DNA of 64,000 nucleotides from Tatlockia sp. Lineage in GTDB: Bacteria > Pseudomonadota > Gammaproteobacteria > Legionellales > Legionellaceae. The DNA lies in the NCBI GenBank assembly GCA_013697955.1, contig JACCVV010000079.1, forward strand, positions 1-64,000, read 5' to 3'. Below, piece by piece: positions 51,179-61,751 of the stretch. Within the stretch, counting starts at the first letter, position 1. Every line of letters starts with the position of its first letter. The position numbers and the translations under genes were made by a program. Under the pieces are notes generated by a model. It did no database searches. It worked only from the letters and a program-made list of their open reading frames with translations, and was not told the DNA's origin.

Positions 51179-52723
51179 ATGCCTGCATTAATCTGGATTA
51201 TTCCCGCATTATTATTAATTATAAAACCCCTCTACGCCTGCACCACTTTGATTGTTGGTAAAAATGCGAGCGAGAATGGAAAGACGATTATTGCGCGTAC
51301 ATCGGACACCATTGATTCAAGACGAGCAAAAAACCTGAAAATTTATTATGAAAAAGACGAGAAATCTTATATTGGCCTTCCTTATTGGGATTTGCAATTT
51401 GATGAAGAAAACGATATGTCACAGGTTTCAACCAATTCCAACGGTGTGTCGATAAGTGCTACTGAAACCATTCAATCAAATCCTGAAGTTTTGCGCCTTG
51501 ACCCTAGAGTACCAGCCCAGGAAGGGGTAACTGAGCGAAATATTCCAAATCTGGTTATGCCAGATGCCGTAACTGCTCGCAATGCAATCGATATTTTAGG
51601 CAAAGCCATTGAAGAGAAAGGAGTTGGCGGCTCTAAAGGTTTTGGAGTCCTTTTTGCTGATAAACGTGAAGCTTGGTATCTGGAAACTCTAAGCGGGCAT
51701 CAATGGGTTGCAATCCAAATTCCGGATGACGTGTATTTTGTCGCAGCAAATGGACCAGGCCAAATCCAGGCTTATTCCCCAGATCTTTATAAGTACAAGT
51801 ATTCACACTTTAATGGCAAGACCCCCATGGAATTTGCTGATCAACACAATATTGCTAAAACCACAGCAAAAAGTTTTGACTTTAGAAAAACCTTTGCTGA
51901 TGTGGCTAATGCCAGAAATCCTAAAAGCAATTTTGTTCGTGTCGCTTACATTCAGAATTATTTCAATCCAGGTAGCCAATCGTTTAATTTGGACATCATT
52001 AACAACGGCAGTTTTCCAACTTTTTTAAAGCCCGAAAAAAGAATCTCAATCCGTGATATACAAAGTATGTTTGTAAGTCATTATGAAGATTTTAAAGAAA
52101 TTGACCCATTTCAATCCTATACGGAAAAAACAGGTTATAAACCCATTGCCAATTTAAATACCTCCAATGCCCATGTAACCATGATCAATAATTCTTTAGA
52201 AAAGATTGATCCAAACATAGCTAATTTACAATATATCGCCCTTGGCATGCCCACTGTCAGTTTTTTCTTACCCATTTATTTCGGAATTACCGAAATACCA
52301 GATGCGTTGACTGGTGCTACAAATAAAGCAGATCCGGCAAATCAAAAATTGTTTTGGCAATTTAGACGCTTACAAACACTAGTATTTTTAAACGATCCTA
52401 ATAAAAAAATTCCCTTTACCCCAATTGAAAGAACAAAGATTATCAAAAAAGAATATGCAGCCTTGGCAAAAGAGGTTGAGCAAGACAGGCATACGATGGA
52501 AGCCGAGTACCAAAAATCTCATGACTTCAATTTAATTGATGAATTCACCAAAACTACAGTGAAAAAGGTGTCTTTAATCAATCGCAATTTAATTTGCACC
52601 ATGATGAAAGAATTAGATATCGACTCAAAGTACAATCTGAAGACTGATCAAGAACGGGCTCTTTGGTTTACTGCAAAGGTGCGCGAGCAGGAATGCAATT
52701 TCAAAACTAAAGCTTGTAAATGA
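51179..52723 (+). CDS. Secreted C69-family dipeptidase
   Basis: AAGGATAAAAA precedes the ATG. The signal peptide (MPALIWIIPALLLIIKPLYA) ends directly before Cys21, so signal cleavage exposes the Ntn nucleophile CTTLIVGK. This is the defining feature of C69 peptidases (PepD family), together with NGKTIIARTSDTID and FGVLFADKREAWYLETLSGH. At 514 residues it is full length. These enzymes cleave dipeptides, probably in the periplasm or outside the cell. The catalytic Arg/Asn residues of the family seem present (TARTSD-type turn). The next gene, also a secreted hydrolase, lies 241 bases downstream. Confidence 0.9.
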   Translation: MPALIWIIPALLLIIKPLYACTTLIVGKNASENGKTIIARTSDTIDSRRAKNLKIYYEKDEKSYIGLPYWDLQFDEENDMSQVSTNSNGVSISATETIQSNPEVLRLDPRVPAQEGVTERNIPNLVMPDAVTARNAIDILGKAIEEKGVGGSKGFGVLFADKREAWYLETLSGHQWVAIQIPDDVYFVAANGPGQIQAYSPDLYKYKYSHFNGKTPMEFADQHNIAKTTAKSFDFRKTFADVANARNPKSNFVRVAYIQNYFNPGSQSFNLDIINNGSFPTFLKPEKRISIRDIQSMFVSHYEDFKEIDPFQSYTEKTGYKPIANLNTSNAHVTMINNSLEKIDPNIANLQYIALGMPTVSFFLPIYFGITEIPDALTGATNKADPANQKLFWQFRRLQTLVFLNDPNKKIPFTPIERTKIIKKEYAALAKEVEQDRHTMEAEYQKSHDFNLIDEFTKTTVKKVSLINRNLICTMMKELDIDSKYNLKTDQERALWFTAKVREQECNFKTKACK

Positions 52724-52964
52724 GTCAACCCTAAATTTAAAAGTTTGGTGGCCGCTTATTGGATCGTTAGCAGCAATAGCTTGGCCGTTTAAAAATAAAA
52801 GAGGTAAATTAACTCAAAATTTACCTACCGATTAATGGGGGGAAGATAAATAGTAGATGATCTACATCTCTAACCAGCTCTTTAAAATTGGGTATAGATG
52901 TGTACAATTAATTGACATATTTAACATATATTGTTATATTTCCTCTTTTTTTAAACTGAATCCT

Positions 52965-54464
52965 ATGAATTATAAAAATCTAATTAAGCGACATTTACGA
53001 ATCAAATTTCTTTCCGCAGCCTTTTTAACTCTTTTCTTGAACGCAGGCTTTGCAATCGAAGTGCCCATTTATGATTTTCCCATTACCGCTTATTCCCAAA
53101 ACTCGAATGACTATCTCTCCTCTAATCAGGAAAACTATAACCGGGCTTTACTAAACCCGGATTATCAAAAATTGCAGTTGAAACAATTTTACAATCATTA
53201 TTATGCAAGCGATGCTCATGGACTTTCGCCCTGGAGTGAGCAAATGGTGGTTTCGGCTTTACCCTTAATGAAAAAAATTGTCCCTGAAATTCTGGAAGAA
53301 TTTAATAATCAAAACAAATCAAACGATGAAAAACACTTTGCAGAAAATTTTAAAGAGCACAACCAAAGGTGGTGGAACAAAATAAAAGAAAACCTGAATT
53401 TATACGCTTTGGAATCCACTAAATTCAAAGAGGACAATAGAGCAATTGCTATCAATAATACCTTTGCTCGAGCTTTACCTGATTTATCACCTGACTTTTT
53501 CCATTCAAGCCTTCCTGGACAAGGCTTTCCCTTTGATAATTTACAAGAGTCAGCAATTTGGGCAGGAACCCCACTCTATGTTTTTTCGGTTTCAAAGGAT
53601 AAAGCTTGGTCTTTGATTTTAACTCCCGACGGATATTTTGCTTGGGTTAAATCCAACGACATTGCTTATGTTTCAACTGAATTTATTCATCAATGGCAGA
53701 CAGCCGCAGAAAATGGTCTTATAGCGGTCACTCAAACCGAAACATCGATTTTAGATGAGCGGCAACAATTTCAGTTTACGGGCTATATCGGAGCTGTATT
53801 TCCTCAAGTTGAATCTAATAACCAGCAACGTTCGATCTTAATTCCTGTTAAAGATAGAAATAATCAAGCGATGATTAAAATGGGTATCCTTAATAGGAAG
53901 GCATCCGCTTTAATGCCTTTAACTGCATCCCCAAAAAACCTCGTTAAAATAATCAACCAATTAAAGAACCGGCCTTATGGGTGGGGCGGCGCCTTTTTTT
54001 TCAATGATTGTTCTCAGGAAATGAAGAGTCTGTTTACTCCTTTTGGTTTTTGGCTTCCCAGAAATTCGGCACACCAGGCCCAACTGGGCTCAACTCTTGA
54101 TTTATCAAAAAATACCCTGGAAGAACGCCTCAAACTATTAAAGGAGAATGGGCATCCACTGATGACGCTTATTTATATTGGCGGCCATATAATGCTCTAT
54201 ATTGGCAATAAAGAAACCAATAACATTAAAGAAGCAGCCATCACCTATCAGAATATCTGGGGTCTTTCCCCCTCTAGCCGTGACAAACGCTATGTCATCG
54301 GGCAATCCTTATTTTTTCCACTTCTTAAAAATTACCCGGAAAATCCAGACGCTAGCTCACTGGCAAGCAAACCGTATTTCAAACTGGTTTTCCTTGATGA
54401 ACTGGGTTTAAAACAGGAATCACCTCAACATTTTGCAAAGCGATTTTTAGGGCAAGCTAATTAG
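52965..54464 (+). CDS. Secreted SH3-NlpC/P60 peptidoglycan hydrolase
   Basis: The ATG at 52965 gives a signal peptide (IKFLSAAFLTLFLNAGFA, cut before IEVPIYD); an earlier start at 52857 would add a Tyr/Ile-rich stretch without a ribosome site. An N-terminal helical domain (to about 165) and SH3-type segments (about 190-320: LYVFSVSKDKAWSLILTPDG, YFAWVKSNDIAYVS) precede an NlpC/P60 domain. In this domain WGGAFFFNDCSQEMKS holds nucleophile C349 and GGHIMLYIG holds H408. The order NlpC N-term, SH3, SH3, NlpC matches YkfC-like gamma-D-glutamyl-diamino-acid endopeptidases, which cut stem peptides. Its role is cell-wall turnover or recycling. Confidence 0.88.
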   Translation: MNYKNLIKRHLRIKFLSAAFLTLFLNAGFAIEVPIYDFPITAYSQNSNDYLSSNQENYNRALLNPDYQKLQLKQFYNHYYASDAHGLSPWSEQMVVSALPLMKKIVPEILEEFNNQNKSNDEKHFAENFKEHNQRWWNKIKENLNLYALESTKFKEDNRAIAINNTFARALPDLSPDFFHSSLPGQGFPFDNLQESAIWAGTPLYVFSVSKDKAWSLILTPDGYFAWVKSNDIAYVSTEFIHQWQTAAENGLIAVTQTETSILDERQQFQFTGYIGAVFPQVESNNQQRSILIPVKDRNNQAMIKMGILNRKASALMPLTASPKNLVKIINQLKNRPYGWGGAFFFNDCSQEMKSLFTPFGFWLPRNSAHQAQLGSTLDLSKNTLEERLKLLKENGHPLMTLIYIGGHIMLYIGNKETNNIKEAAITYQNIWGLSPSSRDKRYVIGQSLFFPLLKNYPENPDASSLASKPYFKLVFLDELGLKQESPQHFAKRFLGQAN

Positions 54465-54519
54465 CAAAATTAGGCCTTGTCTTTACATCAAGTGGCCGAG
54501 GGGCTGGCATAGGTTCTAT

Positions 54520-55173
54520 CTACAAGCTATAAATCTTTTCAGAACTCTGCTCAACTCCAGTACAAGCAGCAATAGCTTTTGCCATCTCTAAAGTCAAACT
54601 AGTATTTAGTTCCAGATTAATAAAAACACGTTCATAAATTCTGTTTAAAGCTTTCAAAACGGTATCAGCGCTAAATATGCACTCAGTATTTTCAATGTCT
54701 GTTTTTGTAGCCTTGATTGCTTTGAAAATTTCACCATTAGTTTCAGCAATTAACCCTCGCCCCCAACTTAGCATTTTTGTAGAGTAATCCGAGTTGTTGT
54801 GAAGTAGAGTCTGGATTTCTTCAAGCGTATTAGCCCCTGCAAATTCGTTGGGAAATTTTTGTTTGAGATTCTCCAGTGCATTTTTTTCGTCAGCTGATAA
54901 AGAATAAGTAAGAGTACCCTTATTTTTTAATTGAGTTTGAATGTCTCTTGATAATTGACAGTAATGATCCATAAATTTCTTTAATTCCTCAGGATTAATA
55001 CCCAACCTTAACGCTTCTTTTTCTGTATAAGCTTGGATCATCTTTTCAACTGCTTCATCAAAAATTTCTTTTTGCAAGGATTGTTTTGCAAGAAATATGA
55101 AAGCTGTTGCGGCTAAGGCTGGTTTTAAATGAGTATCAAGAAAGATAAGTGGGTCAGGTTTGAAATGAAACAT
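54520..55173 (-). CDS. Unknown 217-residue helical protein
   Basis: The protein is soluble, helical and rich in Glu, Lys and Leu (EEFDEAVEKMIQAY-like N-terminus with LGINPEELKKFMDHYCQLSR, NALENLKQKFPNEFAG). It has no signal peptide, although residues 14-28 (LKPALAATAFIFLA) are weakly hydrophobic. No family is recognised. It converges on the NlpC/P60 gene with 55 bases between. Size and composition would suit an effector, but there is no PmrA-like promoter, so this stays open. Confidence 0.6.
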   Translation of the reverse strand: MFHFKPDPLIFLDTHLKPALAATAFIFLAKQSLQKEIFDEAVEKMIQAYTEKEALRLGINPEELKKFMDHYCQLSRDIQTQLKNKGTLTYSLSADEKNALENLKQKFPNEFAGANTLEEIQTLLHNNSDYSTKMLSWGRGLIAETNGEIFKAIKATKTDIENTECIFSADTVLKALNRIYERVFINLELNTSLTLEMAKAIAACTGVEQSSEKIYSL

Positions 55174-55641
55174 ACAGTTCCTATTAATTAAAAAAGTCGA
55201 AAGAGTATCATAAATTGTACTTTTGGACTTCTTAGAATGAGTATTTTTCCAAAATATGCTTTTTATTAATACAATTGGTGGCCCTTTTACTGTTTCACAG
55301 CTCTACTATTAACTGCTCTTGAGCTTTTGAATAGTAATCCAATCAATTGGAGCAAAAGATAAATTATCAACTAATGTGCATAAAAGGTTTATCGAAGAAG
55401 TAATAAGTCCACTATGTTTAAATCAATAATTCCACCTGTCACCTTTGTAATATTTTTTAGCTTTTTCAAAATATAGTACTGAAGGGTGTTATTAGTTTTT
55501 AATTTAGAAAATTATCTTTGCCAAAATTAATACAATGAATTACCATTCAGCCCAAAATTAGAATGATGAATTTGGCGTCACTCTGTTCATTTAAAATCTA
55601 ATCAAAGTAGTTGCTTACAATCCAGTTAAGGAAATAGGTTA
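55174..55641. other. Non-coding gap upstream of the MATE gene
   Basis: About 470 bases, AT-rich, between divergent genes. I find no supported gene. It must hold the promoters of both neighbours, but none is convincing by eye. Confidence 0.45.
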
Positions 55642-57516
55642 ATGCGTGTCATTGAGATCTCAGATCAGCAATTACGAAAAATTTCTAATGAAATAGAAAT
55701 GGAAATCCTTATTAAAAAGCTACCCCTATTAGCGCCGGAAGAATCACTATCTTTTGAAGCAACTAATGGAAATCTCTATATTATAGAAACTGATGAGGAT
55801 ATCACCGAGATACAATCATCGATTGAAAAAGGCGCGTTCGCTGGGGAATGGAAAATTTTATTGGATGGTCCTTCTTATAACGAGGGAACCTCGCTTCTGC
55901 AACCGCCCGAACCCGATTTACCTCAGACTCAAAAAGACATCACTATAAATATTTTAAAAATAGCTTTACCAATTACCGGTGTGGTTGCCATTACTGTAGC
56001 AACCAATTATGTAACCAGTATTTTTCTAGGCAATTACAATACTCAATTATTAGCTTCAATGGCCATCATTGAAGCGCTGGAATCACCTCTCTCGCAGATC
56101 TGTCAATTTACTTTATATCCAATCTCACCTTTAATTGGACATTATAAAGACACATCCCCTGAAACTGTGGGTAAAATTATGCAACAGGGTTATTTAGTCA
56201 GCATGGTTGCATCAGTTCCCTCACTTTTAATCAGGTATTTTTCAAAATCGATTTTATTAGCTTTGAAACAACCTTCTTCGCTTGTTGGCCATGCTGAAGC
56301 TTATTTCCTTGCATCCATGTGGGGTTTTCCTGCAACTATTCTTGTTTCAGCGGATGAGCAATTATTATTGGCTTCGGATAAAAAATTACTTTATGTGATC
56401 ATGAGCCTGGCTGACCTCACGGTTACCTTAGGCTTAGGATATATTTTAATGTATGGCAAGCTTGGATTTCCTGAGCTGGGCATGGCAAGCCTTGGATATG
56501 CTTCAGCTGCGCGTTCCTGGCTTTCATTTGCTGTTTACAAGTTATATTTTATAGCGAATCAGGATTTCAAAAACTATAAATTATTTAACCTTTCGGTAAA
56601 AAACACAGTTTTCGAATTGAGCAACTTTCTCAAAATATCTCTACCTGTTTCTTTTCAAATTCTTTCTAAAAGCAGTTTTTTGTTTACCTCAAATATGTTG
56701 TTGGGCAGCAGATATGGGGTTTCAACATTAGTGGCGATACAAGTAGTATCAAGATATTTATCCTTTGCTAACCTGCCAGTTCAAGCGCTTGCTTTAGCTA
56801 CCTCGATACAGGTTGGTATTAACTTGGGCCAAGGAAATCTTGTATACATTTCCCGCTATGGAAACACAGGAGTATTGCTAGGGCTTTGCCATACAGGTCT
56901 ATTATTCGCAATAAGTGCATCCTTACCTAAACTTCTGGCTAAACCTTTTATAGATGTAAATGATCCAAAAAATTCAGCCACGGTTGACTTATTGCCTCCT
57001 TTTTTCATGGTACTAATGGGCGCGCAAATGCTGGAAGCAATTGACACGATAAGTGTAGGTGCATTAAGAGGATTAACCGATACTGCTGCGCCAATGCTAA
57101 TCGGCATTATTAGCACTTGGGGATTTGCTTTTCCTCTGGTCTTTGTAATGGTCAATAACTATGGGGCTGTAGCCACCTTGTCATCAATGATGTCAGGGCT
57201 AGCCCTTAGTCATGCGCTCGACTGGGGACGCTGGTATATTCAAAGTTCAACAGAGGAACTGGAGCAATCCATTGAATCAGAATCGTCGGAAAGTACAGAG
57301 CCTGGCAATTCGGTTATCTCAAACTGTATACGTTTTTTCAAACCCAAGCGATATAACATTATTTCACAAGTCAAAAAGATTCATGATGCAGATACACTGA
57401 CAGTGAGTAATGATGAATTCGTACACCTCAATGAACAGGAGCCAATGGACTTAAACCAAGACGAATTGGAGATATCTGATGAAGAGTTCAGACGTTGCAG
57501 ATGCACCCTCTTTTGA
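55642..57516 (+). CDS. MATE-family transporter with N- and C-terminal soluble extensions
   Basis: AAGGAAATAGGTTA precedes the ATG. Residues about 105-530 form a twelve-helix MATE transporter: ILKIALPITGVVAITVATNY, GMASLGYASAARSWLSFAVY, LATSIQVGINLGQGN and GALRGLTDTAAPMLIGIIST (family signature of the second half). MATE proteins export cationic compounds using Na+ or H+. Unusually, about 100 residues precede the first helix (with IETDEDITEIQSSIEKGAFA) and about 95 polar acidic residues follow the last (DELEISDEEFRRCRCTLF). Standard family members are about 450 long. The C-terminus CRCTLF resembles a C-x-x-x lipidation-type end, but this is speculative. Confidence 0.85.
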   Translation: MRVIEISDQQLRKISNEIEMEILIKKLPLLAPEESLSFEATNGNLYIIETDEDITEIQSSIEKGAFAGEWKILLDGPSYNEGTSLLQPPEPDLPQTQKDITINILKIALPITGVVAITVATNYVTSIFLGNYNTQLLASMAIIEALESPLSQICQFTLYPISPLIGHYKDTSPETVGKIMQQGYLVSMVASVPSLLIRYFSKSILLALKQPSSLVGHAEAYFLASMWGFPATILVSADEQLLLASDKKLLYVIMSLADLTVTLGLGYILMYGKLGFPELGMASLGYASAARSWLSFAVYKLYFIANQDFKNYKLFNLSVKNTVFELSNFLKISLPVSFQILSKSSFLFTSNMLLGSRYGVSTLVAIQVVSRYLSFANLPVQALALATSIQVGINLGQGNLVYISRYGNTGVLLGLCHTGLLFAISASLPKLLAKPFIDVNDPKNSATVDLLPPFFMVLMGAQMLEAIDTISVGALRGLTDTAAPMLIGIISTWGFAFPLVFVMVNNYGAVATLSSMMSGLALSHALDWGRWYIQSSTEELEQSIESESSESTEPGNSVISNCIRFFKPKRYNIISQVKKIHDADTLTVSNDEFVHLNEQEPMDLNQDELEISDEEFRRCRCTLF

Positions 57517-57530
57517 TCTGAAAGGATGGC

Positions 57531-58419
<889 letters not shown>

Positions 58420-58497
58420 TAGTGGATTTCATCGATACTATGACCCATCTGACTTCCTTTCCTCTTTTCAATTTCCTCGGATTTTAATCTTGGCTAG

Positions 58498-58650
58498 TCC
58501 AGTGTTTTACTGAAAAACTTCCAAAACTGGGGTTTCAATATTAACCAGTTAATTGTAAAAATTAAAAAACTAATTAATCAGATATTTTCCGATAAAACCG
58601 AAATCCCAGTTTTTGTCACTTCTTTCAATCGACCCTACATGCTCGAGACA
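58498..58650 (+). pseudogene. Possible glycosyltransferase N-terminal fragment
   Basis: An open stretch without a start reads LLKNFQNWGFNINQLI, then KTEIPVFVTSFNRPYMLE. I-P-V-x-V-T-S-F-N-R-P is the typical first strand of GT-A glycosyltransferases. The match ends at 58650 where unrelated DNA begins. It looks like a gene fragment left by insertion of mobile DNA. Confidence 0.45.
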
Positions 58651-58651
58651 A

Positions 58652-58765
58652 GACGTGGGCTTGGGCGGTGTGCTGGAAAACTAGCCCGCACCGTTCTTAG
58701 AGGGCTGCTCTTCAGTAATGAAAGTGCTTACTCGACTATTTATAAAAGTGATCCGTTACAGCTAG
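58652..58765 (+). other. Possible group II intron RNA fragment
   Basis: GGTGTGCTGGAAAACTAGC then CCGCACCGTTCTTAGAGGG and, about 30 bases later, TTACTCGACT resemble the conserved GUGYGSUGGAAAC-like stem, GUUCUUAGAGGG and UACUCGACY sequences that follow the maturase frame of bacterial group II introns. No reverse-transcriptase frame and no domain V hairpin are seen. It is a remnant at best; recognition is from memory and by eye. Confidence 0.35.
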
Positions 58766-58828
58766 GCCAAACATGAACTGAATTCTTGTTACTTGCCATT
58801 TTGAGTTAGAAGATGATTAGTTATAAAT

Positions 58829-59224
58829 CTAAAAACCTCGCCTCTTAAAAGTACATTCACTTATGGATGCAGTACACTTTCCCATAAACCATAAAGTATT
58901 TATACCAGGTGGTGAATCAGGTTCAAACTGCACAAACGATATAGATCTAATAACCAAAGGTGTAAGACCGTAGGTACATGTTACATTGCCATTTTCTATT
59001 TCTGCACTTATAAATTGTGCTGCTACCCTGTCTGAGGTTAGAAAAATATATAAAATATCTGAGGTTATATCATCCAACAAAGTGCCGGTAGTTTTTTCAA
59101 TTTTCGGGCATACTTGTGAAGATGTAACACAGGCTTGATTGGGACAAGTTAATTGTTTAGAGAAACCGATAATTGGTAATGTGAAATTTAATAAGAGCAC
59201 CAAAATTTTTAGTTTAAATTCCAT
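58829..59224 (-). CDS. Small secreted Cys-rich protein (DUF3757-like)
   Basis: A signal peptide (LKILVLLLNFTLPIIGFS, cut before KQLTC) starts a 131-residue protein with LTCPNQACVTSSQVCPKI, GNVTCTYGLTPLV, and CTASISECTF at the end. The C-P near the N-terminus and the C-x-Y in the middle recur in the proteins at 2290-2661 and 60982-61419. Six to seven cysteines suggest a disulfide-bonded secreted protein. Function is unknown. It stands between an IS3 and an IS6 remnant, so it may be carried by accessory DNA. Confidence 0.65.
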   Translation of the reverse strand: MEFKLKILVLLLNFTLPIIGFSKQLTCPNQACVTSSQVCPKIEKTTGTLLDDITSDILYIFLTSDRVAAQFISAEIENGNVTCTYGLTPLVIRSISFVQFEPDSPPGINTLWFMGKCTASISECTFKRRGF

Positions 59225-59454
59225 TGTTTATGCACTTCCATTTTAATGTATTTAAGATTGAAATTATAAGTATTTCTAGAAACAAATATTCTGATACAAT
59301 TAAGGTCTGAAATTTTTTAGCCTTAAATATTATTTAAACACAAATAATAATACAATTTATTAAGTTTAAAAGCCACTGTTGAGTTTGAAGGCAGGCAAAG
59401 TCAAATGAAGAACTTATCAAGCCGTTATCCTACAATTCTGTCTTAAGAAATAAC

Positions 59455-60272
59455 GGCACGTTGCAAAAATCATCTCTGTTATACAATCCCTAATTTTGAT
59501 AAGAACTTTTATGAGCTCTAAAAATACAAGAGACTTTAAATGGCGCCGATTTCATGGAGAAATGATACTGCAATGCGTACGATGGTATTGCAAATATGGG
59601 ATTAGCTATAGAGATTGAGAAGAAATGATGACTGAGCGTGGCATATCAGTAGATCACACCATGGTTTATCGCTGGGTTCAGCACTATGCGCCTGAGCTAA
59701 AGAAAAGACTTGACAGGTATAAAAAACGCTATTCCAGCCGTTGGCAACTGGATGAGACTTATATCAAAATTAAAGGGAATGGAAATGTTTATACAGAGCT
59801 ATTGATGAATGCGGCAATACCATTGATTTTTAACTTTCCCACCGGCGCAATGCAAAAGCCTAGAAGCGATTTCTGAAAAAACTTATTAAAAATAATCCAA
59901 CCTGTGACTTAGCATCATTAATACTGATAAAAATCCAGCCCACACTCAGGCTATTCGAAATTAAAACAGGAAGGCCATCTTTCTAAACAGGTACAGCATC
60001 ATCAAATTAAGTACCGTAACAATCGGCTGGATGCAGACCATGGCAAGCTTAAGCAACTTATTAATTCAGTGCGAGGATTCCAATCCATGAAAACCGCTTA
60101 TGCAACTATTAAAGGCTTTGAAATTATGCGAATGTTTAAGAAGGGACAATTTAAAATTTAGATGTACGGTACTCGGAACGAAGTTTCATCATCAATGAAC
60201 AATTTAGCATTTATGGCTGACTTGCGCCTAAAGTTCATGATCTCTCCTCTTCCATATTATTTGCAACGGAGC
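59455..60272 (+). mobile_element. IS6-family insertion sequence, degenerate, with both ends
   Basis: The left end (59455) reads GGCACGTTGCAAAAAT and the right end (about 60255-60272), reversed, reads GGGCTCCGTTGCAAATAAT. Both resemble the GGCACTGTTGCAAA end of IS26-type elements. The transposase starts at 59511 and runs to a TAG at 60161. It is broken by a TGA (GISYRD-stop-EEMMTERG) and by frameshifts near 59830 and 59930. WQLDETYIKIKG holds the first Asp, TDKNP the second, and NNRLDADHGK has Asp where the catalytic Glu is usual. The total of about 818 bp is typical of the family. No matching 8-bp target duplication is seen. Confidence 0.8.
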
Positions 60273-60792
60273 CCAAAATACTTTATGCATGTTGCTTTTC
60301 GGCATGCAAAGCCAAAAAAAATTAAAATTTTATATGAAACGTGCTGCACTATTTGTTCGTGTAATATTTACATTAGGAACTAAAGAATTAAGGTCTGAAT
60401 TATGAACAACGGCACCTATGCTATGTCCATCATAGTCAATAAGCACCATAATAATCAGAATAATAATCTTCTCTAATTTAGCTTTCCATTGCCTACTGCA
60501 CCTTCTTCAATCGCTATTTTATAAAAAGCGTCAACAATTCTCTTGTATCATGATCCAGTTTAATCTACGATTAAAATCAATACCTTAGTCTGGTTAATGA
60601 TTTTAAAATAAATATCATTAATTCAGCTCATGAATTAAAATCAATGTTAGATTGGGCTCTTTCTTAGAACTCAATTTTGTCGATTTCTTCTTGAAATGCT
60701 GCGCATGGATTTTTATCAAGGTTTGAATATAGCACGTTACGCAATGAGCACTACCGCGAAGAAAAAAAAGTTCAAACTTATGAATATATTAA

Positions 60793-60936
60793 ACTGGGAA
60801 TAAATATCAAACCTATGCTCGTTATCCTGATCAACTGTCTCCAGATCAACTCGACAAATTTTTTAAACTTGACGATCAGGGATCTGGATTAATCGATGCC
60901 TATTACAACTATTGTTTGAATATTTCTTTATTATGA
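60793..60936 (+). pseudogene. Fragment of a Tn3-family transposase N-terminus
   Basis: A start-less frame reads YQTYARYPDQLSPDQLDKFF then KLDDQGSGLID and soon stops. R-Y-x-x-x-x-S-x-x-Q-L-x-x-F-F-x-L-D-D is like the DUF4158 N-terminal domain of Tn3-type transposases (R-Y-A-x-x-P-S-x-x-Q-L-A-R-Y-F-H-L-D-D). Nothing else of a Tn3 is seen. The flanking bases from 60273 to 60792 hold no supported gene. Confidence 0.4.
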
Positions 60937-60981
60937 AAAAGCGATTTGAGTACGATGAAATGAGGTTACTAACTGGAGACA

Positions 60982-61419
60982 ATGGTGAAACATGAAAAAG
61001 CAATAATATACCTGTCTATTCTATTACTATCTAATTCGAGTTTTGCGGATATGATAAAAATATGCCCTAACCCGGAAGCAGTAGTCGAAGCCTCACGCAA
61101 TATAGGAACCACGCCAACAGATTTTATTGATCCATCTTTAGGCGGAATGATTTTATTTTGTAATAATGATAGCTCAGGTCGGGTTGCAACTTTTTCTTCC
61201 GTCAGTATTATCCGAAATCGAAGAGAGTTAGCTTGCAATTACACCAATGGATGTGTCCTTAGAAGTCTGGGTTATTGGACGGATAAAGGTTCTGGTTGGT
61301 CGGGTACCTTTCTTGATAAATTTTGTGGAAATACAGGTGGGGAAGCCAATAGAATTAGATGTACATTCTCTGGTTTGGGTTTACCAAATTTTAATTTTAT
61401 ACTCTATCCAGGAGCCTGA
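60982..61419 (+). CDS. Small secreted Cys-rich protein (DUF3757-like)
   Basis: GGAG precedes the ATG. The signal peptide (KAIIYLSILLLSNSSFA, cut before DMIK) leads into a 145-residue protein with IKICPNPEAVVEASRN, MILFCNNDSSGRVATFSSVS, LACNYTNGCV, and IRCTFSGLGLPNF. It shares the C-P start, C-x-Y middle and C-x-F end with 58829-59224. Closely similar secreted proteins of unknown function are frequent in Legionella. The frame is intact although flanked by transposon debris. The 330 bases after it, up to the IS256 end, hold nothing I can support. Confidence 0.65.
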   Translation: MVKHEKAIIYLSILLLSNSSFADMIKICPNPEAVVEASRNIGTTPTDFIDPSLGGMILFCNNDSSGRVATFSSVSIIRNRRELACNYTNGCVLRSLGYWTDKGSGWSGTFLDKFCGNTGGEANRIRCTFSGLGLPNFNFILYPGA

Positions 61420-61751
61420 AGTCCAAACACCAGAAACGTGCGCTAAAGAACAAAATTTAATCATATTATTTGATAAAACATCTTTTGCTTTTTATAACTT
61501 CAGGCATTAATCATGAATGATATATCTTTTTATATAGTGAGTATTTTGTTAGTCCTGGCAATCCCGAACTTGCGCCTTGTTGCAAACTCTAGAACTACCA
61601 AATTAAATGGCTCAAAATTCTACTAAATTGGATTATAACAACAGGTAAATTCAAACGGCTTAGGCTCGGCCTGTCCATTTAAATGTTAATAGTAACCTTC
61701 ATTTTTAAGTAATAAATTAAGATTAAGTAAATTATCTACCTCATACAAATA

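Noticed and set aside
59447-60280. An 8-bp target duplication around the IS6 element
   Set aside because: The flanks GAAATAAC and CAAAATAC are similar but not equal, so no true duplication can be claimed.
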